64,000 nt of DNA, from contig JAWQEG010002480.1 in assembly GCA_033782935.1 (NCBI GenBank), positions 1 through 64,000 on the forward strand, given 5' to 3'. Below the pieces are notes generated by a model that was not told the origin of the DNA, ran no database searches, and worked only from the letters and a program-made list of their open reading frames with translations. The DNA comes from Petrolisthes cinctipes (Eukaryota; Arthropoda; Malacostraca; Decapoda; Porcellanidae). Positions 46,150 to 57,476 of this stretch are shown here, in pieces (positions within the stretch are counted from its first letter, which is position 1; each line of letters begins with the position of its first letter). A program made the position numbers and the translations under genes.

Positions 46150-46962
46150 TGCAATGTCTTTCTTGCATTTTGGGTGAAGTGTATGAGTTGGGAATGTTTG
46201 GGGCACTGGGTTGTCCTGGTTCAGAGGAAATGCTGTTCCGAAGGCGGACGAGTCCACCTTTTTGGTGGACCAACGGCATCCCTGAGAGGAGGTTTAGAGT
46301 TGAAGCCATAGTCGCAAGCCCAAACTTCCTCCGACTCTCTCCTCCCCCTTCCATACGGGGCTTGGTGTATGCTTCTCTTCCTCTTTCTATTCTTTCTTCA
46401 TCATTTTCCCGCCAATGCTATGTTGTCTGGGCAGGGCTATGGGACTAGTTGGTGGTGGCGGCTTCTTTACCATCGTTACTGCCCCTCTAGTATTATTTGA
46501 TTCTGTGTTATGCATCCAAAGTTCTAGTTTTATGGGTTTTCTCTATCTGCATTTTTTTTTTTTTTTTTTTTTTTTTGCTGAAACTTAGGTTTTCGGATGT
46601 GGAGTTGAACCCGGGTCCGAGGCGTTCTCCTCCTCAGTGCTGCAGAGTACTCTACTCAATTGTGTGTGGTTTATCTGTGAATTTTGCTGATTTGACTGTG
46701 GCGGCCCCCCATTATGATGTGCTGTTATGCTCAGAGACCCTAGTCTCTGACAGGCGTCATCGATCAGTTGGAATTACGGATTCCTGGTTTTGATCGACCT
46801 TTTTGTTGTAACGTAGGAAGTTGCTGAGGTCTCGTGGGTTAGCTGCTTTCGTTAGAGAAGGTTTTGGTTTGTTTATGTATTGCCACACTGTACATCCTCT
46901 TAACTCCTCTCTGCCACCTCTGTATGTTCCAGCTCGTGTCACTCCTGGTGCATTGGACTCCC
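46150..46962 (+). pseudogene. LINE 5' region with a 2A-like motif and endonuclease start
   Basis: A leader (46150-46540) and T-run lead into a frame reading KLRFSDVELNPGPRR (2A-like motif at 46596-46619). SVNFADLTVAAPHYDVLLCS, the start of an endonuclease-type domain, follows. After a stop at about 46791 another frame gives LLRSRGLAAFVREGFGLF. It is truncated by the junction with the gypsy copy at about 46960. Confidence 0.82.
46596..46619 (+). other. 2A-type peptide motif DVELNPGP
   Basis: It matches the D-x-E-x-N-P-G-P consensus for ribosome skipping. The position just upstream of the endonuclease is where 2A-like motifs are known in several non-LTR retrotransposons. Whether it works here is unknown, since the element is broken downstream. 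Confidence 0.75.
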
Positions 46963-49050
46963 ATATGCAGAGGTGATGCCCACGTGCTGTCCAAAGGTCT
47001 GGCCACGCCCTGTTAGATCATCACGTGGAACTTTCGTTTGGCAGCCTCAAGTCGTTCTGGGGGCATCCTGCGGGGCTTGGCGAAAACAGGTGGGGACCGT
47101 AGTGGTAATTGTGTGGCGAATCCCTGGGTCGTGGGTGTGGTGTGAGGAGTCTGTAGAGAGTAGTTGTGGGAAATCGTGTAATATGTGTTGGTATGTGTTG
47201 GCATGTGTAATGTGTGTTATGGTAGGTGTGGTGTGATGACAGTGTTTGGTGGGAATTGTGGCTCCCGTGGGTTGGTGTATCAAGCGGTGTCGCTTGGCGT
47301 CAATAAGTAGGTCATGCGCCGTTAAGAAATCAAGACATAGGATTTGTGCCTGAACATCAGCCACGACGAAGGGCCACATGACGTATTCTTGCTTAAGAAG
47401 AGTCACCCCTCTACTCCTGGTGCTGTAGGTGGCGATGGGCGACTTGTTCGCTGCAAGGAGGTCATAAGCGGTGGAAACCTGGCTTTTCCTATCCTTGTCC
47501 TCTGGCAGGCTACCGCTTACTGCTGGGCCAAAATTGCGGCGGTTGGAAGGAGAATAACGTTTGGGTTATAACGATAAAACCAACCATGGGATAATCTTTG
47601 AAATAGTTTCATTCTCTTTCCCAGCTTATTTTACCTAATATGAACATAACCTAACCTGACCTAACCTAACCTAACCTAAACTGGACCTAACCTTAACCTA
47701 ACCAAATCAAGCACTGACATATACCCTTCCAGACTTGGATAATATGCGTCCCGGGGTGGAACGACACTCACTTCTGACCCTGAGTCGACGAGGTAGTTGT
47801 CGCCCGACACAAGGCTTTCCACCCACAGGAGAGTGCAAACCGTGTGGTGCGGCAGTGTGAAGGTAGTGGCCGGAAGCAGCCTTTGTGGGTAAGAGAGGCT
47901 TGGGGTGAGGTTGGCGGCCGTGATGTGGTCAGAGGCGCGAGTAGTGCTGTGATGTGGCGCAGTGAACTTGTCCGGGGGTATGAGAGGTGTGGTAACATTG
48001 GTGGCGCTTGTGTAGCGTTGCAAGGCAGGAGTGGCGTGGTTGTCCAAGGATATGAGAGGCGTGGTGGCGTTGGTGGCACGTGGGTACCGTAGCGAGGTAA
48101 GTGCGGTCGTGTGGCGAGGAGGTGCTTGGTTGTCCGAGGGTAAGAGAGGAGTGATGATGTTGCTGGCGTGCATGTTGTGTTGTGACGAAGGTGTTGCGTT
48201 GTCGAGAGGTGTCACGTGGTTGTCCGTGGGCCCTGAGTGGTGTGTAATAGTGCAGGCGGTAGCGTGGTGAGTGTGTTCTTGCCACCGCCTTATTTGTTTC
48301 CCCACATGGTGCGGGACATCTGGAGGTTGGTCGAAGAACCCCACTGGCAGGGTGGATGTCAGTTGCGTTAGTGCCAAACCGTTGGTGGTACATGAACAGT
48401 TGTAGCTGTGGGGTGGCAGGAGGTTGATGCTGGAGTGGTGGTAGTACCGGTGGTGGAGGGGTGTAGTGTTGTTGTTGCAGCACTGGTGGTGGTGCGGTAT
48501 AGTGTTGTTGATGGTAGAGGGAAGGTTTTTGTTGCATGGTTTGTAGGATGGTGTGTACAGATTGCGTCAGAGAGTCGAGTTGTTGTTGTGTAGAAGGAAG
48601 GACAGATTGAGGTGTAGGAGATGTGTGGAACTGTTGTTGTGGAGGAGGAAGAGAGTGTTGTTGTGGCGGAGGAAGGGAGTGTTGTTATGTGTTGGTGGAT
48701 TTGTGGTGTAAGAGCATGGTGTCATTGTGTGTGCAGTATAGTGTCAGCACAGCAAATAATAATATATGAAGAGTGTGGGCCTGGAGAAGTGTAGGTACTT
48801 GTAGCATTGTAGTAGCGTAGGGCACGAGGTGTCTTGGGGCTTGGTGGTGTAGAGTGTGGCGTAGGGTCGGCAGGTCAAGGTGGGAGAGCGACCCGTGCTG
48901 GCTGGTTGCTGGCGAGATAGTGGCCGAGCGTTGGCAAGGTAAGCCATGGGCTCGGCTTGGCAGGCACCCGCGCGCAGGCAAACAGGTGAAGCTAAGGATT
49001 CGTGAGCGTGGCAGGTAGAGAATGGGAAACTAAAGTGCTTGGATCACTAC
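46960..49050 (-). pseudogene. Ty3/gypsy-type retrotransposon fragment, minus strand
   Basis: The order on the minus strand: a possible LTR edge TGTAGTGATCCAAGCACTTT (49050 downward), a Gln/His/Pro-rich gag-like region (48690-47860), protease LVDSGSEVSVVPP with DSG at 47778-47786, the linker MWPFVVADVQ, and the RT start MPPERLEAAKRKFHVMI (about 47060). RT ends within its first blocks at about 46962, so the catalytic YIDD box is missing. An AT-rich break with CCTAACCTAACC (47580-47702) interrupts the protease-linker junction. It is related to 7649-9640. Confidence 0.85.
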
Positions 49051-49051
49051 A

Positions 49052-49330
49052 GTACAAAGACCTGCATGGGAAGTGAAGCTTTGGGATATCAACAAGGAGC
49101 TTTTGATCAATAGCAAAGAACTTGGCTTATAGCATATTTATAGACCTTACACTATTTACTAGTAGGTGGACCTTTCAGCGATCGAGTATCCTACCTATTC
49201 ATGCACAAGGATAAGGTCCATGTCTTTACCTATAGGTTTCGAAATGCTAATAAGTATAGATGTTATGTGAAGAGACGAGGAAATGTAGGTAGCTAGGTCT
49301 ACTGATTATAATATTAAAGAAATAAACATA
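49052..49330. other. Stretch without recognised features
   Basis: No exon or repeat family recognised. Confidence 0.4.
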
Positions 49331-49794
49331 CATGTACAGTCACGAGCCATAAAAGTATCCAGGAGTACTTCGAATTAATAGTCTGCAAGATGATCGAAGT
49401 ATTAACCAAGCTCTAGCCAGTAAATATGAGACAGGATAAATAATGTAATTAGTTCATTGTTAGTTCAAATGTCAGAGGATTTTGTAGTGGTGCCATATGC
49501 ACCACTTTTGATTCCTTTGTATATTCCATGTGCTGGTACGCCACTCCTTACTTCTTTGTACTTTCCCTGGCCCCAGACGAGCCACAGTCTGACGGGTACG
49601 CTAATCCCTTCCCCGGACACAGCTTAATCTTAATCCTCTCTTGGGAGTGCAGCCACAGGCCTCCTGCTTTCTCACAAGTATGAGTCAAGATGGGTGCAGT
49701 ACGTCAGGTGATGCGCGGGGTCACGTGGCCACGCCACATACGGGAACTTGGAAGCGAGTGGATAAAAAGGGGATGCTTCACTCAGAGGTCAGAC

Positions 49795-50590
49795 TATGAC
49801 TCTTGATTGATCGGAATGACTATTTACAAGGGATAGCTGACGTCAAGGCAAAAATGGAGCTACTTTTTGACAAGCCTGCTACAGGTGGTACAGTCGCGGC
49901 ACATAATCATTGACTAGACTTCCCCTTACACCCTGATCAAGGACTATGTGCCGCGACTGTACCAATCATTACATTATTAGGTGTGATCCAGAGATAAGGG
50001 AGCTGATTCATAAGAATCGTGATCAAGTTAAATTGGAATGGGGTGTCTATTCCGTGAGGGACAGATATAGGGCGACGGTCTGCTACCACTGTCAAAGATT
50101 TGGTCATACTGCACTTAGATGTTTATCCAAAGGAAAAGGAGAAGATCCAATATGTGCTAAATGTGCTGGTAACCATAACGCGAGGGATTGTACGTCTACT
50201 GAGAGGAAATGTATAAGCTGTATGAGGTTTAAGAAAACTGATTTTGAGCATATGGCGAATGATGTGAGGTATTGTTCAGTGATGCAAGAGGAGCTCCAGA
50301 AAATCAAAAGTAGCATAGAAAACGGATACTGAACAGCACTAACTTAAACATTATTAGAGGTTGTTTTTTCAATGCACAATCAGTGGGAAATAAGACAATG
50401 GATATTTGCGATCTAATTAACAATGATCATTTTGATATCAACCAAGGCTCTTTAATGGATTACCATTAAATGTCCGGAATAGTGAAAATTGCACGATTTT
50501 TATGAAAAGACTGAAAACACAACTGTTCGCTGAGTGTTACGACACGGATGATATGAGTGTTACAAGTGATTATAGTGTTTAATAATATTG
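49795..50590 (+). pseudogene. Internally deleted LINE: ORF1 zinc knuckles joined to ORF2 tail
   Basis: ORF1 (about 49800-50332) ends with CCHC knuckles CYHCQRFGHTALRC and CAKCAGNHNARDC and a related CISC segment, then stops. ORF2 begins at about 50360 with CFFNAQSVGNKTMDICDLIN, an endonuclease start. By about 50440 the sequence jumps to a C-terminal NGLPLNVR and MKRLKTQLFAE with a stop at 50580. RT is missing. MITE G interrupts ORF1. Confidence 0.82.
49889..49961. mobile_element. MITE family G, 73-bp hairpin
   Basis: TACAGTCGCGGCACATA and its exact complement bound a short loop with further partial pairing. TA is at both ends. A related partial copy begins at about 41023. Confidence 0.88.
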
Positions 50591-50869
50591 AGAGAAGCCC
50601 TGCGGAACACCATCTGCTGGTGGAATGGGGCATAGAATATCCAACAACAAGTAACAAGTAACAAGTATTTATCCAGCGAGCTACTATACAGAGGAAGGTC
50701 TTGCCCCGCTCCTGCCATCGACATACACCAGCAACACACGTGTTCCCACTCTGACCACACGTGGTTCTCCTGCATGCTCTACACTACTACACAAGCTTCA
50801 CTGCAACTACCGACCCCCCACGACGCTGCACGACGGGCTGGCCTTCCCTATATTTATAGGTACTGCTTA

Positions 50870-50940
50870 CCTGTGTATTACCAATAAACTGTACCGTGTA
50901 TTAATTCTAGAGTCTCTTCACCCGGGTATATACATAAGGA
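50870..50940 (+). mobile_element. LTR end fragment
   Basis: TTACCAATAAACTGTACCGT and CTCTTCACCCGGGTATA resemble the LTR end at 42460-42520. Confidence 0.5.
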
Positions 50941-51049
50941 GCTTCCTTACTGTTTTAATTTGAACTTTAATAACAATAAGACCTGCATGGATACTTATTA
51001 TGCCTCGTGACTGTACAGGTATATAATGGATGGAGGGAAGGAGAGATCG

Positions 51050-51472
51050 AGGGTGTTTGAGAGATCACAGAAAAAGTAGCCGCAATGAATTTTTAGAAAT
51101 TTAGTAGTACAGTAATAATAATAATGGTAGCACTGCATATAAGAGTCTGGCAGTAATAATGGAGGTGGTAGTGAAAGGCTATAAGTGTATGTGTGTGTAT
51201 ATAATAGTAATAGTAATAATCATAATAATAATGGTGGTAATGGTAGTAGTGGTGGTAACACTGCATTAAGAGCTTGGCAGTAGTAAGTAATGGATATGGT
51301 AGTAAAAAGTTATAAATGTATGTGTGTATATAATAATTATATATGTATGTAATAATAATAATAATAGTTGTAGTAATGGTAATAGTAGGGGTGTATGGTA
51401 AAACTGCATTAAGAGCCTGGCAGTAGTAGTAAAGTAATGGATATGGTAGTAAAAAGCTATAAGGGTATGTGT

Positions 51473-51511
<39 letters not shown>

Positions 51512-51525
51512 CTAAGAGATTCCTA
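51050..51525. repeat. Satellite array, left part
   Basis: Units of about 100 bp contain GGTAACACTGCATTAAGAGC, an (ATA)n run and TAATGGATATGGTAGTAA. The array continues after the LINE insertion at 53465. Confidence 0.88.
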
Positions 51526-53465
51526 AAGAAGTGCAGCCCAATCGGACCCCTGTAACACCTGAAGGTGAGATGAAAGAAGACCCTGAGGAAATATGTAAAC
51601 TTCTAGCCGAACAATACCAGTCTGTGTTCAGCGAACCCGAAGAAACAAAGAAGATAATAGATCCAGGGACCTTCTTCAACTCACCACAGATATCTGAAGA
51701 CCCCACCATGTTGAAGAACATCGAATTCTCGGAACAAGACATCATTGCGGCAATTGAGGAGCTGAAACCAAACTCAGCACCAGGCCCAGATGGCATACCT
51801 ACCAATGTCCTAATCAAATGCAAAGATGCTCTAGCACGCCCCTTGTATCTACTGTGGCGCCATTCCCTCGACACAGGGACAGCTAGTACCTATAGAAGCA
51901 AGGAAAGCGACAATAACCCCAATTCACAAAGGAGGAGCTAAGGGTTTAGCAAAAAACTACAGACCAGTTGCTCTAACCTCACATACAGTGAAAATCTTTG
52001 AAAAGATTATTAGAAATAGAATTTATGCCTTCCTTGAAGAAAGAAATCTATTCAATGCTGGTCAACACGGCTTTTTTAAAGGAAGGTCTTGCTTGTCCCA
52101 ACTCCTCGCTCACCATGACAAACTACTTCACCACTTAGCAGAGGGCAACAATGTCGACACTGCCTTCCTTGACTTTGCCAAGGCGTTTGACAAGGTTGAC
52201 CACGGGATCCTTCTGCACAAGCTTAGACACCTGGGCATAGCTGGGAAAATAGGAGTGTGGATTTACAACTTCCTTACAAGAAGATACCAGTCTATAGTGG
52301 CAAACGGTACCATATCTGCGGAACACAGTGTTGTGAGTGGTGTCCCCCAAGGCTCTGTTTTAGGACCCCTACTGTTCTTAATAATGATCGGGGACATAGA
52401 CAAGGGAATCGCACACTCAACACTTGCCTCTTTCGCCGATGACACCAATATCTGCAAAAGTATTGGAACCAGCGAAGATGTTAAGCTGCTCCAAGAGGAT
52501 CTCGGCAAAGTCTATGACTGGGCAAAGGAAAATAACATGACATTCAATGGTGACAAGTTCCAGCTACTCAGAAGTGGTACCAATCATGAGATCCTCAACA
52601 ACACTTATTTGGTCACAAGTGATAACCAGACAATTGATACAAGCCCTCTCGCAAAATGCCTTGGGGTCTACCTAAGTGATGATGGTACTTTCAAGCACCA
52701 CATAGAGCAAACCATCAAGAAGGCCAGAAGAATTGCTGGGTGGATCCTTAGAACTTTCTACTCCCGGGAGAAGGATTGCATGCTGACTCTGTGGAGGGCA
52801 CTTGTACAACCTGTCCTGGACTATTGCAGTCAGCTCTGGTCCCCACACATGGCTATAGACATACAAGCCCTCGAGTCCGTACAGAGAGCATACACCAGGC
52901 AAGTAAAAGCCATGAAAGAACTCTCCTATTGGGAAAGACTAAAAAGACTGGGGTTGTATTCTCAGCAACGACGGAGAGAGAGAAACATCATCACCTACAC
53001 ATGGAAGGCACTTGAAAAACAGGGGTGGTACTTATAGAATTTATGACATTCTATAAGTACCACCCTTCTAACATAAATGAGGTGGAACCACAATTCAACC
53101 AGAGGACTGGCCGCAAGTGTGTTAGAAAAATACCACCATCACAAGCACCAGCGAGGATCAAGACTCTCCTATCATCCAGTCTGCCCTACAATGGCCCAAG
53201 AATCTTCAACTGCCTACCAAGAAGAATTCGGGACCTTACTGGCTGCTCCGTGGACTCCTTCAAAACCCAACTGGATAGCGTACTGAGGACAGTACCGGAT
53301 GAACCACCAGTGCCTGGATATACATCACTCTGCAGAGCAGTTACAAATTCATTACCGGACCAGGTGGACCTGCAACGAAGGGATACCGGGCTTGGAAGGA
53401 GTGTTGGAACACCATTGCTCTGAGGAATCGCCTCGCAACATTTACAAGAATACAAGAATACAAGA
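51526..53465 (+). pseudogene. LINE reverse transcriptase, nearly continuous, inserted in the satellite
   Basis: The RT approach (SAPGPDGIPTNVL, about 51775-51810) is followed, after a frameshift at about 51895, by a 349-codon open frame with NYRPVALTS just before it. Motifs include AFLDFAKAFDKVDH (52160-52200), VVSGVPQGSVLGPLLFLI (52330-52385), ASFADDTNIC (catalytic FADD, about 52425-52455) and LGVYLSD. After a second shift at 53035 the tail continues to a stop at 53421 with SVDSFKTQLDSVL and a PDEPPVPGY end. An (ACAAGAAT)n tail follows, as in CR1-type LINEs. The endonuclease is missing (5' truncation). Confidence 0.92.
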
Positions 53466-53763
53466 ATGGTAGTAGTAATAATAGTAGTAGTGGTGTATGG
53501 TAACACTGCATTAAGAGCCTGGCAGTAATAATAATAATAATAATAATAATAATGGTAGTAGTATTGGTAATAGTAGTAGTAGTGGTGTATGGTAACACTG
53601 CATTAAGAGCCTAGGCAGTAGTAGTAAAGTAATGGATATGGTAGTAGTAATAATAATAATAATAATAATAATAATGGTAGTAGTAATGGTAGTAGTAGTA
53701 GTGGTGTATGGTAACACTGCATTAAGAGCCTAGGCAGTAGTAAGTAAAATAATGGATATGGTA

Positions 53764-53796
<33 letters not shown>

Positions 53797-53871
53797 GTAG
53801 TAGTAATAATAATAGTAGTAATGGTAATAATAGTAGTAGTGGTGTATGGTAACACTGCATTAAGAGCCTGC

Positions 53872-53905
<34 letters not shown>

Positions 53906-54730
53906 GTAGTAACAGTAGTAGTGATGTATGGTAACACTGCATTAAGAGCCTGTCAGTAGTAAGTAATGGATATGGTAGTAACAATCTGTATATAATAATT
54001 ATATATGTATGTAATAATAATAATAATAATAATGGTTATAGTAGTAATAGTAGTAGTGATGTATGGTAACACTGCATTAAGAGCCTAGGCAGTAGTAGGT
54101 AGTAAGTAAAGTAATGGACATAATAATAATAATAATAATGGTAGTAGTTATGGTAGTAGTAGTAATAGTAGTAGTGATGTATGGTAACACTGCATTAAGA
54201 GCCTAGGCAGTAGTAGTAAGTAAAGTAATAATAATAATAATAATGGTAGTAGTTATGGCAGTAGTAGTAATAGTAGTAGTGATGTATGGTAACACTGCAT
54301 TAAGAGCCTAGGCAGTAGTAAGTAATGGATATGGTAGTAACAATCTGTATATAATAATAATAATAATAATAATGGTAGTAGTTATGGTAGTAGTAGTAAT
54401 AGTAGTAGTGATGTATGGTAACACTGCATTAAGAGCCTAGGCAGTAGTAAGTAATGGATATGGTAGTAACAATCTGTATATAATAATAATAATAATAATA
54501 ATGGTAGTAGTTATGGTAGTAGTAGTAATAGTAGTAGTGATGTATGGTAACACTGCATTAAAAGCCTAGGCAGTAGTAAGTAATGGATATGGTAGTAACA
54601 ATCTGTATATAATAATAATAATAATAATAATGGTAGTAGTTATGGTAGTAGTAGTAATAGTAGTAGTGATGTATGGTAACACTGCATTAAGAGCCTAGGC
54701 AGTAGTAAGTAATGGATATGGTAACACTGA
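53466..54730. repeat. Satellite array, right part
   Basis: About 11 units with the constant core TATGGTAACACTGCATTAAG, an AGCCTAGGCAGTAGTAAGTA segment and a variable (AAT)n/(GTA)n part. Confidence 0.92.
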
Positions 54731-55149
54731 CACCACCAGACACAGACAGACAGACAGACTAGTATCACCTGAGAACCCTTCCATGACGGTTGAACCCCAA
54801 AACAGTGTGCTCCAATAACCAACATGTAGCCTCCACCAGCACCAATTATGAAGCCCTGAGGTGGAGAGATAGTAAACAACAGTGGTGGAGAGACTGGAGA
54901 TAATGGAGGAAAGGGTGGAAATATGGAGGAAATGGTGGAAATATTATTACCTCCATTACTAATACTACCTCCCATCATCACCACAAACAACAACACGAGC
55001 ACAACTATATTATTATTATTATTATTTGTTTTATTATTTGTTGTTTATGGTAATCCAATTGGTGGCTGCTGCTGTTGTCTTTGTTGTTGTTGTTGTTGTT
55101 GTTGTTATTTTAAAAGGAGAGAAAAGCATATAATATAAATTTACAAAAG
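54731..55149. other. Presumed upstream region and 5' UTR of Sos
   Basis: Mixed sequence with (TTA)n and (TTG)n runs up to about 55110. No promoter motif can be named. The ATG context at 55150 is CAAAAGATGTTT. Confidence 0.4.
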
Positions 55150-55254
55150 ATGTTTCCAGCTGCCCCCACAACCATTGACTCGCAAGTGCATAATTTTGAC
55201 AGCGAGGAAATTAGTCAGAAATGGAAGAGTTTATTTCTCAGTTCACTTCAGAAG
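55150..55254 (+). CDS. Sos: Son of sevenless, coding exon 1
   Basis: Sos is the guanine-nucleotide exchange factor for Ras recruited by Grb2/Drk. The exon has 35 codons beginning MFPAAPTTIDSQVHNF and continuing DSEEISQKWKSLFLSSLQK. This last part lines up with the start of SOS proteins (F-SEEN-KW-LL-ALKK in human). The donor AAG|GTACGT is phase 0, and the next exon continues VLKQVHPTL exactly where SOS has VQGQVHPTL. The short N-terminal leader is poorly conserved, and an upstream non-coding exon is possible. Confidence 0.88.
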
Positions 55255-55329
55255 GTACGTATTTATTTATTTATTTATTTGTGTGTGTGTTTGTTTGTAT
55301 GTGTTTGTATTTATGTGTGTATTTTTTAA

Positions 55330-55790
55330 CTTAGGTCAATGTTTTTTGGGGGTACGTAACTTAACTTAGGTCATTGTTTTGGTGGTACGTAACTTAGGTC
55401 AGTGTTTAGGGGTATGTAACTTAACTTAGGTTAATGTTTGGGGGTACGTAACTTAGGTCAATGTTTTGGGGTCTATTTCTGATGTGGGGGAGTACGTAAC
55501 TTAGGTCAATGTTTTGGGGTCTATCTGATGTGGGGAGTATGTAACTTAGGTCAATGTTTTGGGGTACGTAACTTACTAAGGTCAGTGTTTTGGGGGTACG
55601 TAACTTAGGTCAGTGTTTAGGGGGTACATAACTTAGGTCAATGTTTGGGGGTACGTAACTTAGGTCAATGTTTATGTGGTACGTAACTTAGGTCAGTGTT
55701 TGGGGGTACGTAACTTAACTTAGGTCAATGTTTGGGGTTTATTTCTAGGTTCACTTCACGAGTTATGTACGTAACTTAGTCAATATTTCG
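55330..55790. repeat. Minisatellite after the Sos exon 1 donor, with donor-like GTACGTAAC in each unit
   Basis: There are 13 units of GGGGTACGTAACTTAGGTCA-type, ten with exact GTACGTAAC. At 55738-55774 a unit carries TTTATTTCTAGGTTCACTTC, a copy of the end of exon 1 (TTTATTTCTCAGTTCACTTC). Confidence 0.9.
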
Positions 55791-55835
55791 GCTCTGTTTA
55801 TTGGTTCTAACTGCACCTATTTTATTGATAAGAGG

Positions 55836-57090
55836 TTGTCCTGTAACCCCAGTAATGTCAGAGAAATATATATATTAATACGATTTTGTCTGGCAAGGAA
55901 GGAAAAATTGACGACACAAATAGTTTCATTGTTTTGGTATTTATTTTTTATTGGTTCCATTATTCAACTCCAAAAAAGGAAAAAAAAAAAAGTAAGGTAT
56001 TTATTGAAAGAATTACCGTTTTGTAGCAGTGTTGCCAGATCCGGCTAGGTCCCAGTATTTTGCCCCGGTCATTTCCTGTACTTTGCCACGGTTATTTCCC
56101 GGTAGTTTGCCCAGGTTAGGTCCCGGTAGTCTGCTATGGTCTAGGTTAGGTTAGGTAAGGTCAGGCTAATTTCAAAATGCCCCATTTGAAATGGGGCATT
56201 TGCAGGGGAAATGCCATAAAAGAAAATAGTCTTAGAATGGTCTAAATAAGTGGGTAATGAAGGTAGAAAAACCGTACGCAATAACGGTAATTCTTTCAAT
56301 CAGTAATGTCATTAATACAATTTGGACAAGGATAAAAATGAAAGGTTAAAGAGCGTAAATAGTTTCTGTGTTTTGGTCTTAATTTTATATTTATTCCATT
56401 TTTTCTTTCATAGCTCCAGAAAAAGTGAAAAAAAAAGTAGTATATATTAGTAATGACAAGAAATATTATTAATATGATTTGGATGAGGATAAAAATGAAA
56501 GGTTAAATAAAGAGCGAAAAATAAATACATTCCATGTTTTGGTCTTTATAATTAATTGGTTCCATTATTACATTCACAACTCCAGAAAAAGTTGTCTTGT
56601 AGTAATATCAGAGAAATATATTACTGTATACAAATTGTCCACGAAATGAAAGGTTAATTAATGAGTGTAAATAAATGCTTTCAATATTTTGGTCTTTATA
56701 ATTAATTGGTTCTGGCTGTCCTTATTTAGTTCACAACTCCAGAAAAGGTAAAAAAAAAATATATATCAGTAGCCTAATGTCAGGGAAAGTATTAATATGA
56801 TTTGGACGAGGAAAGAAATTGGTAACGAAATGAAAGGTTAAAAAAAAAAATCATAAAAATATTTTTAATATTTTTCTGGTCTTTTTATTTTGGTTTGTGT
56901 TATTGTTGATGTGTGTTGTTTTCACCTGTGTTTGTGTGTGTTGATTTGGTCCCTGTGTGTTCTAAAATAATGATAATAATAACAGTCCGTTCTTTGTAGT
57001 GAAAAATACTAAATATATCAATGATTTTCTGGTCTTTATTTTGGTTTGTGTTGTTGTTGATGTGTATGTGTGTGTGTTGCTTTGGTCCCT
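55836..57090. repeat. Long-period tandem repeat in Sos intron 1
   Basis: About five diverged units of 150-190 bp contain TCAGAGAAATATATTA, ATTTGGACGAGGA, AAATGAAAGGTTAA and TGGTCTTTATAATTAATTGG. One unit is interrupted by family N. Confidence 0.8.
55995..56312. mobile_element. Family N element, best-preserved copy
   Basis: The ends TTGAAAGAATTACCGTTTTG and AACGGTAATTCTTTCAA bound about 318 bp. Order inside: GTGTTGCCAGATCCGG, AGGTTAGGTTAGG (telomere-like), a CCCCATTTGAAATGGGG palindrome, and GGTAGAAAAACCGTACG. Confidence 0.85.
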
Positions 57091-57094
57091 GGGT

Positions 57095-57476
57095 GTCGAT
57101 TCCACAGTGGTTGGTATTGGTTTGTAAGCACGCAAACGAAAGAATCTTAGCCGTGTAAATGCCTTATGGGTGAATTTTTTAATGAATTTGGTTTGTAAGC
57201 ACGCAAACGATATAATCTTAGCCGTGTAAAATGCCTTATGGGTGAATTATTTATTGAATTTGGTTTGAAAGCACGCAAACGAAAGAATCTTAGTCGTGTA
57301 AATGACTTAAGGCTGAATTATTTAATGAATTTGGTGAATAATCTATACAGTGATCATCATTATCTAACTGTTAGATAGATTTTGTGAATACGGATACTCA
57401 GCTTTTGGAAAATAATGAAGCCTTACAAGTGTGGTTGGTTGGGAAGCTAACAAACCAACACCACTGTGGAATCAAC
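57095..57476. mobile_element. Family M element with amplified left part
   Basis: GTCGATTCCACAGTGGTTGG to CACTGTGGAATCAACCC. The inner TTTGTAAGCACGCAAACGA block is present three times. Confidence 0.85.

Larger units (their letters stand above)
49332..51017. mobile_element. Family T palindromic element split by other insertions
   Basis: The left end TACAGTCACGAGCCATAAAA and right end GCCTCGTGACTGTA are inverted and TA-bounded but 1.7 kb apart. Between them lie a LINE remnant, MITE G and an LTR end, so the element was probably a short MITE later filled by insertions. Confidence 0.6.
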
